NCBI RefSeq assembly: GCF_000418325.1
Contig: NC_021658.1
Coordinates: 10,678,001-10,742,000, forward strand
Reading direction: 5' to 3'
Length of the DNA stretch: 64,000 nt
From: Sorangium cellulosum So0157-2
GTDB taxonomy: Bacteria > Myxococcota_A > Polyangia > Polyangiales > Polyangiaceae
This document shows, in pieces, positions 1 to 9,087 of the stretch (position 1 is its first letter; every line of letters starts with the position of its first letter). A program made the translations under genes and the position numbers. The notes under the pieces are model-generated. The model did not search any database, had not been told where the DNA came from, and worked only from the letters and a program-made list of their open reading frames with translations.

Positions 1-783
1 CACAGCGACCTCTGGGCGCTCGGCGTCGTGGCCTACTTCTGCCTGACCGGACAGACCCCGTTCGGCGGGGCCACCATCGCCGCGGTGGCGGTCGCGATCG
101 ACCGCGGGCCGCCCCCGCCGCCGTCCCGCCTCGTCCCGGGCCTGCCGCCCGCGATCGACGCCTGGGTCCTCTCGCTGCTCGAGCCGGACCCGGCGCGCCG
201 CGTCCAGAGCGCCCGCGCCGTCCTCGAGGCGCTGGACGCCGCCGTCGCCGCCCCGCGCGACGCGCGGCCCGCCATGACCGAGATCATGCCCCCGCGCGAC
301 TCGCTCGCCTCGGGCGAAGGGTTCTCGTCCCTCGTGACCACGCTGATGCCGTTCGGCACGCTCGGCGCCACCTCGCCGCGGCAGCGGTCGCGGGCGCGCA
401 CCTGGGCCGTGGCGACGGCCGCCGTGATGGGGGTGAGCACCCTGGCGTGGGCCGGCGTCACCCGGACGGCGGCGGCGCCGGCGGCGCACCTCGCTTCGCT
501 CACGATCCTCGGCGCCGGGCCGTCGGCGCACGCCGCCCCCGCCGCCGAGCCCGCGGCCCAGTGCGCGACCAGCGCGCCGCAGCCCGAGGCCCCGCCCAGC
601 GCGCCGCCCCCCGCGGCGAGCGCGCCGCAGCCCGACGTGCAGCCCGCGGCCGAGGCCCCGGCGGCGGAGCCGGCCGCGCGCAAGGCGCCGGTCGCCGCGC
701 AGGTGGCGCGCGTGGCGCCCGGCGAGCCGCCGGCCAAGAAGGTCGCGACGCGAAACCGCGCGCGGCGCGATCTCGGCTTCTGA
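1..783 (+). CDS. Ser/Thr protein kinase, C-terminal part (5' end outside window)
   Basis: The frame is open from base 1, so the gene begins upstream. The first residues read HSDLWALGVVAYFCLTG followed by TPF, which is kinase subdomain IX and the start of the C-lobe of a Hanks-type Ser/Thr kinase. The C-lobe ends with the LEPDPARR motif about residue 62-69 of the visible part. A single membrane segment follows (about residues 134-155), then a long Ala/Pro-rich tail and a basic end (RNRARR). The catalytic loop and ATP-binding lobe are not visible, so activity cannot be judged. The PEGA-type protein gene starts 12 bp downstream on the same strand, and the same kinase/PEGA pairing recurs twice more in the window. 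Kinase family assignment is safe; the substrate is unknown. Confidence 0.85.
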   Translation, partial: HSDLWALGVVAYFCLTGQTPFGGATIAAVAVAIDRGPPPPPSRLVPGLPPAIDAWVLSLLEPDPARRVQSARAVLEALDAAVAAPRDARPAMTEIMPPRDSLASGEGFSSLVTTLMPFGTLGATSPRQRSRARTWAVATAAVMGVSTLAWAGVTRTAAAPAAHLASLTILGAGPSAHAAPAAEPAAQCATSAPQPEAPPSAPPPAASAPQPDVQPAAEAPAAEPAARKAPVAAQVARVAPGEPPAKKVATRNRARRDLGF

Positions 784-795
784 CGGGGAAGATCC

Positions 796-1731
796 ATGCA
801 CTCCCGGCCCACGACCCTGATGATGATCGCCGGCCTGCTGATCGCGGCCTCCCCCGCGCTCGCCGGCGAGGGCACGGGCACCGCCGGCGGCGAGGCCGAC
901 GACAAGGCGCGGAGCGAGGCCCGGGAGCTCGTGTACACGGGCGACGAGCTCTTCGCCCAGAAGCGCTACGCGGAGGCGCTCCGCGCCTACCAGCGCGCCG
1001 AGCGGCTGGTCTGCGTGCCCACGACCTCCATCGAGGTGGCGAAGACGCTCGCCGCGATCGGGCGGCTCAGCGAGGCGCGCGAGCTCGCGTCGACGATCGC
1101 CTCGTCGCGCGCGACCCCCGGAGAGCCCTGGCCGTTCACGCAGGCGCGGCGCCGCGCCGACGCCCTGCGCAGCGAGCTCGACGAGCGCATCCCCCGGCTG
1201 AAGGTGAGGCTCGCGCCGAGCCCCGCCGGCGCCAGGCTCAAGGTCGACGGGCAGGAGGTGAAGGTCTCCGCGGAGGGGTCGCCGATCGACCCGGGCAACC
1301 ACTGGGTCGAGGTCGAAGCCGACGGCTACGTCGGCGCCCGGCAGCGGGTCTACGTCCCGGAGCGGGAGGTCACGACGCTGGACGTCGCCCTCACCCCGGA
1401 GATTTCCTCGGGCAAGGCCTCGGCGTGGGCCGTCGGCGGGTTCATCGCCTCGGGCGCCGGGCTCGCGGTGGGGCTCGGCGCGGGCGCGGCTTACCTGGGC
1501 GCGCGGAGCGACCTTGAGGACGCGTGCCGGCAGGGCACCGCGCGCTGCTCCGACGGCGCGCGAGGCAGCGCGAACGCGCTGGGCTGGGTCTCGAACGTGG
1601 GGTTCGGCCTCGCCATCGCCGGCGCGGCCGTCGGGGGCGTCGCCCTCGGGCTGGAGAGCGCGCGGGCGCCGGCCTCGAACGTCACCTGGGCGGTCGGCCC
1701 GGGCTACATCGGCGTGCGGGGGACGTTGTGA
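796..1731 (+). CDS. PEGA-domain protein with signal peptide and TPR-like repeat
   Basis: A 311-residue envelope protein. It has a cleavable signal peptide (hydrophobic core IAGLLIAASPALA, likely cut after residue 23) and an N-terminal helical TPR-like part with the motif RYAEALRAYQRAE. A PEGA-type beta domain follows at about residues 135-200 (hydrophobic strand, then GARLKVDGQEV and NHWVEVEADGY). Two Gly/Ala-rich hydrophobic stretches near the C-terminus look like membrane segments, with two Cys between them. PEGA domains are common on myxobacterial surface and periplasmic proteins, but no enzymatic role is known. The gene starts 12 bp after the kinase and its stop overlaps the GTG start of the next lipoprotein, so the three are very probably one operon. 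Exact role unknown. Confidence 0.8.
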   Translation: MHSRPTTLMMIAGLLIAASPALAGEGTGTAGGEADDKARSEARELVYTGDELFAQKRYAEALRAYQRAERLVCVPTTSIEVAKTLAAIGRLSEARELASTIASSRATPGEPWPFTQARRRADALRSELDERIPRLKVRLAPSPAGARLKVDGQEVKVSAEGSPIDPGNHWVEVEADGYVGARQRVYVPEREVTTLDVALTPEISSGKASAWAVGGFIASGAGLAVGLGAGAAYLGARSDLEDACRQGTARCSDGARGSANALGWVSNVGFGLAIAGAAVGGVALGLESARAPASNVTWAVGPGYIGVRGTL

Positions 1732-2441
1732 AGGCGCGCTCCGCGATCGCCTGCGCGCTCGCCGCGTGGCTCGCCGGCTGCCAGGTCGTCGCCCCGCTGC
1801 CCGGCGAAGGCGGCGAGGGCACCCTCGCGACCGACGGCGGCAGCGTGGAGACCGACGCCGGCGACGCGGGCCAGGACAGCCAGCCCCCGCCGGCGGCCAC
1901 GCCGCCGCCGCCCACGCCGCCGCCGCCGCAGCAGCAGATCGGCCCCTGCGAGATCGCCGAATGTTCAACGCACTGCGTCGCCTCGATGGATCGGTGCGAG
2001 CTCGCGCCGCAGTATCCGTCGGTCGAGGCGTGCTGCACCGTGTGCGAGGCCATGCCGTCGCCCGCGGGCTATGCCGCGTGCCGGCCGGTGGAGACGGGCG
2101 ATCCCGCCGGCTGCACCGACGCCGGGCCGCTCGGCCCGGACGGCGCCGACGGGTGCGCCGGGCGGTGCGAGGCGCTCTGCACGCTCTACGCGGCCCTGTG
2201 CCCGCTGCGGGTGCCGGATCTGGAGACCTGCACGGTCATGTGCTCGGTCTGGCCGGCGCCGGACGCGTTCAACGCGTGCAGCCGGCTGCGCGCCGAGGGC
2301 ACGCTCGATTGCCGCATGCAGCAGATCTTCGCCGCGCTCGACGAGGACCTGGACGAGAAGAAGCGCGACGAGCTGTGCCGCGACATCGTCCAAGGCCGCT
2401 GCCGCGACCCGCAGTGCGAGGACGGCGACGACGACGATTGA
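1728..2441 (+). CDS. Cys-rich putative lipoprotein
   Basis: A 237-residue secreted protein, started here at GTG 1728, which overlaps the TGA of the upstream gene (GTGA). Starting at this point gives a clean lipoprotein signal: basic start, hydrophobic core, then LAGC with the lipid-accepting Cys at residue 18. A Pro-rich spacer (runs of TPPPP) at about residues 60-72 is followed by a Cys-rich part with regularly spaced Cys (CEIAECSTHC, CCTVC, CAGRCEALC) that probably form disulphides. The tail is very acidic (EDGDDDD). No known domain was recognised. It probably sits on the outer membrane. It may act with the PEGA protein and kinase upstream, because translation is coupled. Longer starts in the same frame run back inside the upstream gene and lack a signal peptide. 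Confidence 0.72.
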   Translation: MKARSAIACALAAWLAGCQVVAPLPGEGGEGTLATDGGSVETDAGDAGQDSQPPPAATPPPPTPPPPQQQIGPCEIAECSTHCVASMDRCELAPQYPSVEACCTVCEAMPSPAGYAACRPVETGDPAGCTDAGPLGPDGADGCAGRCEALCTLYAALCPLRVPDLETCTVMCSVWPAPDAFNACSRLRAEGTLDCRMQQIFAALDEDLDEKKRDELCRDIVQGRCRDPQCEDGDDDD

Positions 2442-2576
2442 CCGTCGCGCGCGCGCCGGCGGAGGGGCGGCGCGCCGTCGTAGCCGTGCGCTCCCGACGG
2501 CGGCGCGGCGCCGCGCTTCGCGAGCGCACGGGTTCGACGGCGCGCCGCGGCGGGAGGTGCTACCCCCTCGCGCACC

Positions 2577-5500
2577 GTGACCTCCCGCGTTCCGCACGAA
2601 TCCTCCCCTGCGCCGGCCGCCCCCGGCGGCCAGACGTCACCGCCGCCCGCGTCGGCGAGCCCGGTCCGCTTTCCCGAGGAGCTGCCCATCTCGGCGCGGG
2701 TGCTCGACATCGCCCGGGCCATCGAGGGGCACCCGGTGGTGATCGTCGCGGGCGAGACCGGCTCGGGCAAGACCACGCAGCTGCCCAAGATCTGCCTGGC
2801 CATGGGCCGCGGGCTCCACGCGCGGATCGGCGTGACGCAGCCGCGCCGCATCGCCGCCACAAGCGTCGCCGCCCGCGTCGCCAAGGAGCTCGGCGTCGAG
2901 CTGGGCAAGGAGGTCGGCTACAAGATCCGCTTCTCGGACAGGACGAGCCCGGCGACGTACGTCAAGTACATGACCGACGGCATCGTCCTCGCCGAGATCC
3001 AGGGCGATCCGCGGCTCTCGGACTACGACACGCTCATCATCGACGAGGCCCACGAGCGCAGCCTCAACATCGATTTCTTGCTCGGGTACCTCAAACGCCT
3101 CTTGCCGAGGCGGCCGGATCTCCGCGTCATCATCAGCTCCGCCACGCTCGAGACCGACCGGTTCGCGGCCTATTTCGACGGCGCGCCCGTCATCGAGGTC
3201 TCCGGCCGCACGTATCCCGTGGAGGTCATCCACCGTCCCCCCGAGAGCGGCGAGCCGGAGATCGCCGACGCGGTCGCGAGCACGGTCGAGGAGATCACCG
3301 AGATCGACCCGCGCGGGGATATCCTCGTCTTCCTCCCCGGCGAGCGGGAGATCCATGACACCATCGCTGAACTAGAGCGCCACGGCCTGCCGCACACGAC
3401 GCTCTTGCCGCTCTACGGGCGGCTCCCGCAGGGCGACCAGCAGCGCGTGTTCCAGTCGATCCCGGGGCGGCGGATCGTGCTCGCGACCAACGTGGCGGAG
3501 ACGTCGCTCACCATTCCAGGCATCGTGTATGTGGTCGACGCGGGGCTCGCCCGCGTGAACCGATACAGCCCCCGCACGGGCGTCACCCAGCTCCAGATCG
3601 AGCCCATCTCGCGCGCGAGCGCCGATCAGCGCAAGGGGCGCGCGGGCCGCGTGCAGAGCGGCGTCTGCTTCCGGCTCTACGCCGAGCAGGACTATCAGGC
3701 GCGGCCTGCCTACACCGATCCGGAGATCCTGCGCGTCGGCCTCTCGGGCGTGATCCTGCAGATGAAGGCGCTCGGGCTCGGGGCCATCGAGGATTTCCCG
3801 TTCCTCGACCCGCCGTCGAAGCGCGCCGTGGACGAGGGCTATCGGGTCCTCGAGGAGATCGGCGCGCTCGACGAGTCGGGCGCCCTCACGGACATCGGCC
3901 GGAAGCTCGCGCGGCTGCCGCTCGATCCGCGGCTCGGCCGGATGGTCCTGGGCGGCGAGCGCGAGGGGGCGCTCGCCGAGGTGCTGATCATCGCCGCCGC
4001 GCTCGGGGTGCAGGATCCGCGGGAGCGGCCGCTCTCGGCGCAGAAGCAGGCCGACGACGCGCACCGGAAGTTCAAGGACGAGACGTCGGACTTCGTGGGG
4101 CTCCTGAAGCTGTGGAGCTTCTACCAGGACGCGCAGGGCCGGCTGACGCAGAACCAGCTCCGGAAGGCGTGCCGCGATCATTTCGTGTCGTACCTCCGCA
4201 TGCGCGAGTGGGCCGACGTGCACCGGCAGCTCAGCCGCATCACGAAGGAGATGGGCTTCTCGCCGAACGGCGCGCCCGCGAAGGGCGACGCCATCCACCG
4301 CGCGCTCCTGCCCGGCCTGCTCAGCCGTATCGGCATGTGGAACCAGGAGAACCGGGTGTATCTCGGCGCGAGGCAGACGCGCTTTCAGCTCCACCCGTCC
4401 TCGGGCCTCGCGAAGAAGCCGCCCGCGTGGATCATGGCCGCCGAGCTGGTCGAGACATCGCAGCTCTTCGCCCGGATGGCGGCGGCCCTCGATCCCGCGT
4501 GGATCGAGGCCGCGGCCGGGCCGCTCTGCAAGCGCAGCTACGGCGATCCTCACTGGGCCGCGAAGCCGGCGGCGGTGATGGCCAAGGAGCAGGTGACGCT
4601 CTACGGGCTGCCGATCGCGCGGGACCGCAGGGTCGATTACGGGACGATCGATCCGAAGGCCGCGCGCCCGATCTTCCTCCTCCACGCGCTGGTCCGGCAG
4701 GAATACACGACGCGCGGGGCGTTCATGGAGGCGAACCGCCGGCTGTTCGAGGAGGTGAGCCGGCTGCGCGACAAGGCGCGGAGGAGCGAGATGCTGGCGG
4801 ACGAGCACGCGCTGGAGCTCTTCTTCGACCGCCGCGTGCCCGAGGGGGTGCACAGCGGAAAGACCTTCGAGGCGTGGCGGAAGGAGGCCGAGGAGAAGGA
4901 CCCGCGGGTGCTTCACCTGTCGCTCGCCGACGTCCTGCTCGACGAGGCCGCGGAGCTCACGCCCGAGCGCTTCCCCGACGCGCTCGACCTCTACGGCGCG
5001 GCCGTGCCGCTCTCGTACCGCTTCGATCCTGGCGAGGACGACGACGGCATCTCGCTGTCGCTGCCGCTGGTGCTCCTGCCGCAGGCCGATCCGGACGAGC
5101 TCGAGTGGATGATCCCCGGGTGGCACGCCGAGAAGATCGCCCTGCTGCTCGAGACGCTGCCGAAATCGCTCCGCAAGGCGCTGGTCCCGCTCCGGGAGGT
5201 CGCGCGGGAGATCGCGGCGGATCTCCGGCCGTTCCAGGGCCGGCTGCGGCCGGCGCTCGCGGCCGCCGTCGAGGATCGCACCGGCGAGCGCGTGCCGGCG
5301 GACGCGTTCCGGCCCGACGATCTCCCGCCGTACCTGCGCTTCCATTTCCGCGTGATCGGCGAGGAGGGCCGGGTGATCGGCGAGGGGCGCGACCTGCGGG
5401 AGCTCAAGGAGCGGCTGTCCGGCCGGGCGCGCGAGGCCTGGGCGAAGGTCGGCAAGGCGGGTCTGGAGCGGGAGGGGCTGACGTCGTTCGGGGTCGACGC

Positions 5501-6347
5501 GCTGCCCGAGCGCGTGCAGGTCGACGCCGGGGGGCAGAAGGTGTTCGGCTATCCGGCGCTGATCGACAACGAGACGTCGGTCTCGGTGCGCGTGCTCGCG
5601 TCGAGGGCGGCGGCCGCCGAGGCGACGCGCGCCGGGCTGCGGCGGCTCGTGCTGCTGCAGATGGGGGGCAAGATGAGCCAGCTCGAGCAGCCGCTGCGCA
5701 GCGCCGTGGCCGTGAGCGGGCTCGGCGCCAAGGTGGCCCCGGGCGAGCCCGGCCTCGCCCGGCAGATCGCGCTGCGCGCGCTCGACGAGGCGTTCCAGCT
5801 CGGCGATCCCGCGGCGTTCCCGAGGACGCGGGCCGCGTTCCAGGCGCGCCTGGACGAGGGCCGGCGGTCGCTGCAGGGCGTGCTGGGGAGGCTCTCGGGG
5901 ATGGCGCGCGAGATCGGGGTCGAGCTCGATCGCGTGCAGTCGATGCTCCGGTCGATGGCGGGGAAGCCGGGCTCGCCGAGGCAGGCGCTCGACGACGTGC
6001 GCACGCAGGTCGATTTTCTGCTGCCGGTCGGGCTGTTCGCGCGCGCCCCGCTCGACCGGCTCGCGCACCTGCCGCGCTACCTGCGCGCCGTCCAGATCCG
6101 GCTCGAGCGGCTGCCGAACGGGCCTCAGAAGGACCAGGCCAAGGCCGCGCAGGTGCTGCCGTTCTGGCAGGACTACCTCAAGCACCAGCAGGCGCTCCTC
6201 AACAAGGGGGTTCCCGCGGAAGAGCTGGAGTCGTTCCGCTGGCTGATCGAGGAGCTGCGGGTGTCGCTGTTCGCGCCCGAGCTGAAGGCGGCTGTCCCGG
6301 TGTCGACGCAGCGGCTGTCGGAGCAGTGGAAGCGGCTGCTGGGGTAG
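2577..6347 (+). CDS. hrpA: ATP-dependent RNA helicase HrpA
   Basis: A 1256-residue DEAH-box helicase starting with GTG. Visible motifs are Walker A GETGSGKTT (residues 59-67), DEAH (156-159), SAT (188-190) and motif VI QRKGRAGR (351-358). The helicase-associated domain follows, and the long C-terminal half matches the HrpA-type DUF3418 region, ending close to EQWKRLLG. Length fits the HrpA family (about 1250-1300). HrpA unwinds RNA in the cytoplasm and in other bacteria acts in mRNA maturation and rescue of stalled ribosomes. It stands alone: 135 bp of non-coding DNA lie upstream and 117 bp downstream. No frameshift or missing motif is seen. Confidence 0.95.
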   Translation: MTSRVPHESSPAPAAPGGQTSPPPASASPVRFPEELPISARVLDIARAIEGHPVVIVAGETGSGKTTQLPKICLAMGRGLHARIGVTQPRRIAATSVAARVAKELGVELGKEVGYKIRFSDRTSPATYVKYMTDGIVLAEIQGDPRLSDYDTLIIDEAHERSLNIDFLLGYLKRLLPRRPDLRVIISSATLETDRFAAYFDGAPVIEVSGRTYPVEVIHRPPESGEPEIADAVASTVEEITEIDPRGDILVFLPGEREIHDTIAELERHGLPHTTLLPLYGRLPQGDQQRVFQSIPGRRIVLATNVAETSLTIPGIVYVVDAGLARVNRYSPRTGVTQLQIEPISRASADQRKGRAGRVQSGVCFRLYAEQDYQARPAYTDPEILRVGLSGVILQMKALGLGAIEDFPFLDPPSKRAVDEGYRVLEEIGALDESGALTDIGRKLARLPLDPRLGRMVLGGEREGALAEVLIIAAALGVQDPRERPLSAQKQADDAHRKFKDETSDFVGLLKLWSFYQDAQGRLTQNQLRKACRDHFVSYLRMREWADVHRQLSRITKEMGFSPNGAPAKGDAIHRALLPGLLSRIGMWNQENRVYLGARQTRFQLHPSSGLAKKPPAWIMAAELVETSQLFARMAAALDPAWIEAAAGPLCKRSYGDPHWAAKPAAVMAKEQVTLYGLPIARDRRVDYGTIDPKAARPIFLLHALVRQEYTTRGAFMEANRRLFEEVSRLRDKARRSEMLADEHALELFFDRRVPEGVHSGKTFEAWRKEAEEKDPRVLHLSLADVLLDEAAELTPERFPDALDLYGAAVPLSYRFDPGEDDDGISLSLPLVLLPQADPDELEWMIPGWHAEKIALLLETLPKSLRKALVPLREVAREIAADLRPFQGRLRPALAAAVEDRTGERVPADAFRPDDLPPYLRFHFRVIGEEGRVIGEGRDLRELKERLSGRAREAWAKVGKAGLEREGLTSFGVDALPERVQVDAGGQKVFGYPALIDNETSVSVRVLASRAAAAEATRAGLRRLVLLQMGGKMSQLEQPLRSAVAVSGLGAKVAPGEPGLARQIALRALDEAFQLGDPAAFPRTRAAFQARLDEGRRSLQGVLGRLSGMAREIGVELDRVQSMLRSMAGKPGSPRQALDDVRTQVDFLLPVGLFARAPLDRLAHLPRYLRAVQIRLERLPNGPQKDQAKAAQVLPFWQDYLKHQQALLNKGVPAEELESFRWLIEELRVSLFAPELKAAVPVSTQRLSEQWKRLLG

Positions 6348-6464
6348 CGGGGGGATCAGAACAGAGCATTACGTTGAGACGGCGCGGTTTGCCACGCGTC
6401 CGGCGTTTGTGATGAAGCGCCATAAGCTCCCCTTCGCTTGATCTGTTCCTGGTATGTAGCGCTG

Positions 6465-7472
6465 GTGAACATCACGGTCTCGCGAGCGCTCGCTCGTTCG
6501 TTGATCCCCGTGGCGCTGGTTCTCATGCCGTCGGCCGGTCGCGCCGACAGCACAGCCGGTCACGACGACGGCACCACGAGCGGACCGGAAAGTCGACTCC
6601 AGCGCTCGGCCGATCGGGCTGTCGCGGAGGGGCACCTCGCGGAGGCGCGGGACATGTGGTTGCAGCTCTGGCAGGTCGGTCCCTCGGAGAGGGCTGCGTG
6701 CAACGTCGGGCAGCTCTCACTGCGCATCGGGGACATGCCGAGAGCGGCGGAGTTCCTCACGATTTGCCTGGAGAGAGCGCCAGCGCCGGCGGCCCCTGGG
6801 GAGCGTGAGCGGCACCAGAGCCGGGCGCTGGATCTCGCGCGGGCGAAGCAAGCGGTCGGCGCGCTGACCTTCGCCGTGCCGCCGGGCGCCGAGCTGTCGA
6901 TCGACGACCGGCCCGTGGGGCGGGCGCCGCTCGGCCGCGAGGTATTCGTCGCGCCCGGTTCGCACCGCGTCCGGGTGGCGCTCGGCAGCGCCGCGACGGA
7001 GGCGATCGTGGAGGCGCGCGCCGGGGAAGCACGGCAGGTCGTCGTGGATGTCGCTCTCGCTGCGCGGGCCGGCGCGACGACGGCAACGCCGCGCCCGCTA
7101 CCGCCCGCGCCGACCGCGCCGACCGCGCCGACCCCGGGGCCGGCGATGGGGCTCGTCGTGCTGGGAGGCGTCACGTCCGCCGGCTGCGTCACGCTTGGCG
7201 CGGTGCTGCTCGCACGAGCGGGCGAGAACGAGCGGAATTTCAACGACCTGATCGAGCGCAACCATGGGGGCTACCGGATCGCCGGCCTGGAGCTGCAGCG
7301 CGCGCAGCGTGCATATGCTGCCATGGATCGCGCCGAGCAGCGCGCCGCGGTCGCGCTGGCCGCCGGCGCGATCCTGGCCACGGGGACGCTGATCTACGCG
7401 CTTTTTCCCAGGAACCAGGGTCCTAGGCTGATCGCCGCGGGAACGCAGCTCCACCTGGAGGCGACGTGGTAG
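6465..7472 (+). CDS. PEGA/TPR envelope protein paired with pseudokinase
   Basis: About 335 residues. GTG 6465 is chosen because it puts a signal peptide at the very start (VNITVSRALARSLIPVALVL, then PSAGRA as cleavage region). A TTG at 6438 would add nine residues. A short helical repeat part (PSERAACNVGQLSLRIGDM) resembles a TPR. A PEGA domain follows (about residues 125-195, GAELSIDDRPVGRAPLG and GSHRVRVALG), then a Pro/Thr linker of APT units and two hydrophobic segments (VVLGGVTSAGCVTLGAVLLA and AAVALAAGAILATGTLIYAL). Its stop overlaps the start of the kinase-like gene (GTGGTAG). The arrangement mirrors the kinase/PEGA pairs at the left end and at 55131-57739, but in the opposite order. 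Role unknown; probably an envelope partner of the kinase-like protein. Confidence 0.78.
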   Translation: MNITVSRALARSLIPVALVLMPSAGRADSTAGHDDGTTSGPESRLQRSADRAVAEGHLAEARDMWLQLWQVGPSERAACNVGQLSLRIGDMPRAAEFLTICLERAPAPAAPGERERHQSRALDLARAKQAVGALTFAVPPGAELSIDDRPVGRAPLGREVFVAPGSHRVRVALGSAATEAIVEARAGEARQVVVDVALAARAGATTATPRPLPPAPTAPTAPTPGPAMGLVVLGGVTSAGCVTLGAVLLARAGENERNFNDLIERNHGGYRIAGLELQRAQRAYAAMDRAEQRAAVALAAGAILATGTLIYALFPRNQGPRLIAAGTQLHLEATW

Positions 7473-8926
7473 ACAGGTTTGGGCTAGGGTACCGGATCAT
7501 CGAGCAGCTGGAGGGCCGCGGCTGCGCGGACGTGTATGCCGCTGTCGATCGCGAGGGCAGGGATGCGCTGCTCTACGTGAGCGAGGCCGTGCCCGGCGGG
7601 TTCCGCGACGGCCTCGAGCGGCTGCGCGCGGTGAGCGAACGCCTGGAGGAGGCCCCGCTGGTCCTCGATGGTGGCATCGAGGGCTCGTTCTGCTGGGTCG
7701 CCGTCGAGCGATGCGAGGGCGAGTCGCTGCGCGTGCTTCTCGAGGAGCGTGCCAGGTACATCGCGCCGCCGTGGGCGCTCTCGCAGGTGGCCGAGTTTGC
7801 CGAGGTCCTGAAGACGGCGCACGCCTCGGGGATCTTCCACGGAGATCTCTGCCCTGAAGCCTTTCTCTTACTTGACGACGGCGCCTTCAAGCTCACCGGC
7901 CTGGGCCTCGCGCAGCTCTTCGGCCTGAGCGCAGCGAACGCGGCGAAGGCGCCGACATACCGCGCGCCCGAGCAGCTTGCCGAGCCCGCCATCCTGGACG
8001 AGCGGACCGACATCCACGCGCTGGGCCTGGTGCTGTACGAGCTCATCGGGCTGCGCCAGCCGTTCGCGGAGCGGGCACCTGAAGAGCTCGTCCGATGCAT
8101 CCTGAACAACACGCCGCTGCCCCTCGAGACCTTCGTGCCATTGCCGCCGCAGGTCGCCGGCGTCGTTCGGCGGGCGATCGAGCGGCAGCCCGACGCCCGC
8201 TACAGCGACATGGCGGAGCTCATCGCGGCGCTCCACGGCGCGCTTGAAGGGTGGTGTCGCTGGCAAGGCGAGCTCGATAAGGGTGTCGGCCCCAGCGTGC
8301 GCCGCGCGGGGCCGGTCTCGCGCGGCGGGCGATCGCAGCGTCCAGCGCTGCTCGATGGGCCGGCGCGGCCCTCGGGCTCGGCGAATCCACGGTTTGGGGA
8401 CGCGACGCAACACGAGCGGCAGCCCGAGCCGCCCATCAAGGGGGGGACGGAGCTGCCACGCGACGTTCCCTCCTCGACCTCCACGGAGCCCGCGCCTACA
8501 CACGACGCGCAAGCGAATAGGCCACCCTCAACACCGCCGGGGGGACGGGCGCGCATCGCGCTCACGGTCGGAGCAGGCGGCCTGGTCCTCGCAGCGGCAG
8601 CAGCGCTCCTTGGTTGGCTCCATCTCGCCTCACTGCCTTCGGCCCGCCCGCCGTCCGTCGCGCGGCTTCCTCGCGTCCTCGTGCTGGTCGCGCGAGCTGC
8701 GCCGGGTTCCGGGACGCTGGCTGCCGCCCGGCGAGAGCGCCCCCTCCGCCCAGGGCCCGCGCCGTTTCGGGCCCGTCCGGAACCGACGCCCCCCGCGCTT
8801 GGGCAGGCATCACCGGCGCCGGTGCCGGCTCCCCTGGACCCGAAGGAGCCGCGACCACCGTGCGGCGCACACTGGTACGAGTGCGGGGCAACCTGGCCTG
8901 ACGCGCGTTCCAACACGTTCCGTTGA
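7466..8926 (+). CDS. Membrane-anchored kinase-like protein, probable pseudokinase
   Basis: A 486-residue protein with a Hanks-kinase fold at residues 8-260 and a single membrane segment near residue 370 (GAGGLVLAAAAALLGWLHLA), then a Pro-rich outer tail. Start is GTG 7466, overlapping the preceding stop. Key catalytic parts are degenerate. No lysine is found where VAVK should be (ALLYVSEA). The catalytic loop reads HGDLCPEAF instead of HRDLKPEN. The DFG motif is replaced by GLG at residues 144-146, so the Mg-binding Asp is lost. By contrast, APEQL, TDIHALGLVLYEL and the C-lobe are well kept. This pattern means a fold under selection without normal phosphotransfer, so a scaffold or sensor role is more likely. 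Atypical residual activity cannot be excluded from sequence. Confidence 0.82.
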   Translation: MVDRFGLGYRIIEQLEGRGCADVYAAVDREGRDALLYVSEAVPGGFRDGLERLRAVSERLEEAPLVLDGGIEGSFCWVAVERCEGESLRVLLEERARYIAPPWALSQVAEFAEVLKTAHASGIFHGDLCPEAFLLLDDGAFKLTGLGLAQLFGLSAANAAKAPTYRAPEQLAEPAILDERTDIHALGLVLYELIGLRQPFAERAPEELVRCILNNTPLPLETFVPLPPQVAGVVRRAIERQPDARYSDMAELIAALHGALEGWCRWQGELDKGVGPSVRRAGPVSRGGRSQRPALLDGPARPSGSANPRFGDATQHERQPEPPIKGGTELPRDVPSSTSTEPAPTHDAQANRPPSTPPGGRARIALTVGAGGLVLAAAAALLGWLHLASLPSARPPSVARLPRVLVLVARAAPGSGTLAAARRERPLRPGPAPFRARPEPTPPALGQASPAPVPAPLDPKEPRPPCGAHWYECGATWPDARSNTFR

Positions 8927-9087
8927 CGCTCGTAAACTTTCCAGATCTTCGCTTCGCTTTCTGTCGATTTCTCACGCGCTTCTTGGACTCCGGTCTTGTA
9001 TAGGAGGAGCTGTGTAGAGGGCAGTCTGTGACCCTCGCTGGTCCCGTGCCGGCGAGCAAACGACGGGCGCCCGGAGGCTCTGTTCCG
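8927..9087 (+). promoter_or_regulatory. Intergenic leader with Shine-Dalgarno for the Cys-rich lipoprotein
   Basis: The stretch is less GC-rich than the flanking genes, with T-rich runs around 8936-9000, consistent with a promoter. A GGAGG at 9073-9077 lies 10 bp before ATG 9088. This decides the start there rather than at GTG 9028, which would put 20 non-hydrophobic residues ahead of the signal peptide. No clear -35/-10 pair was identified. Confidence 0.4.
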
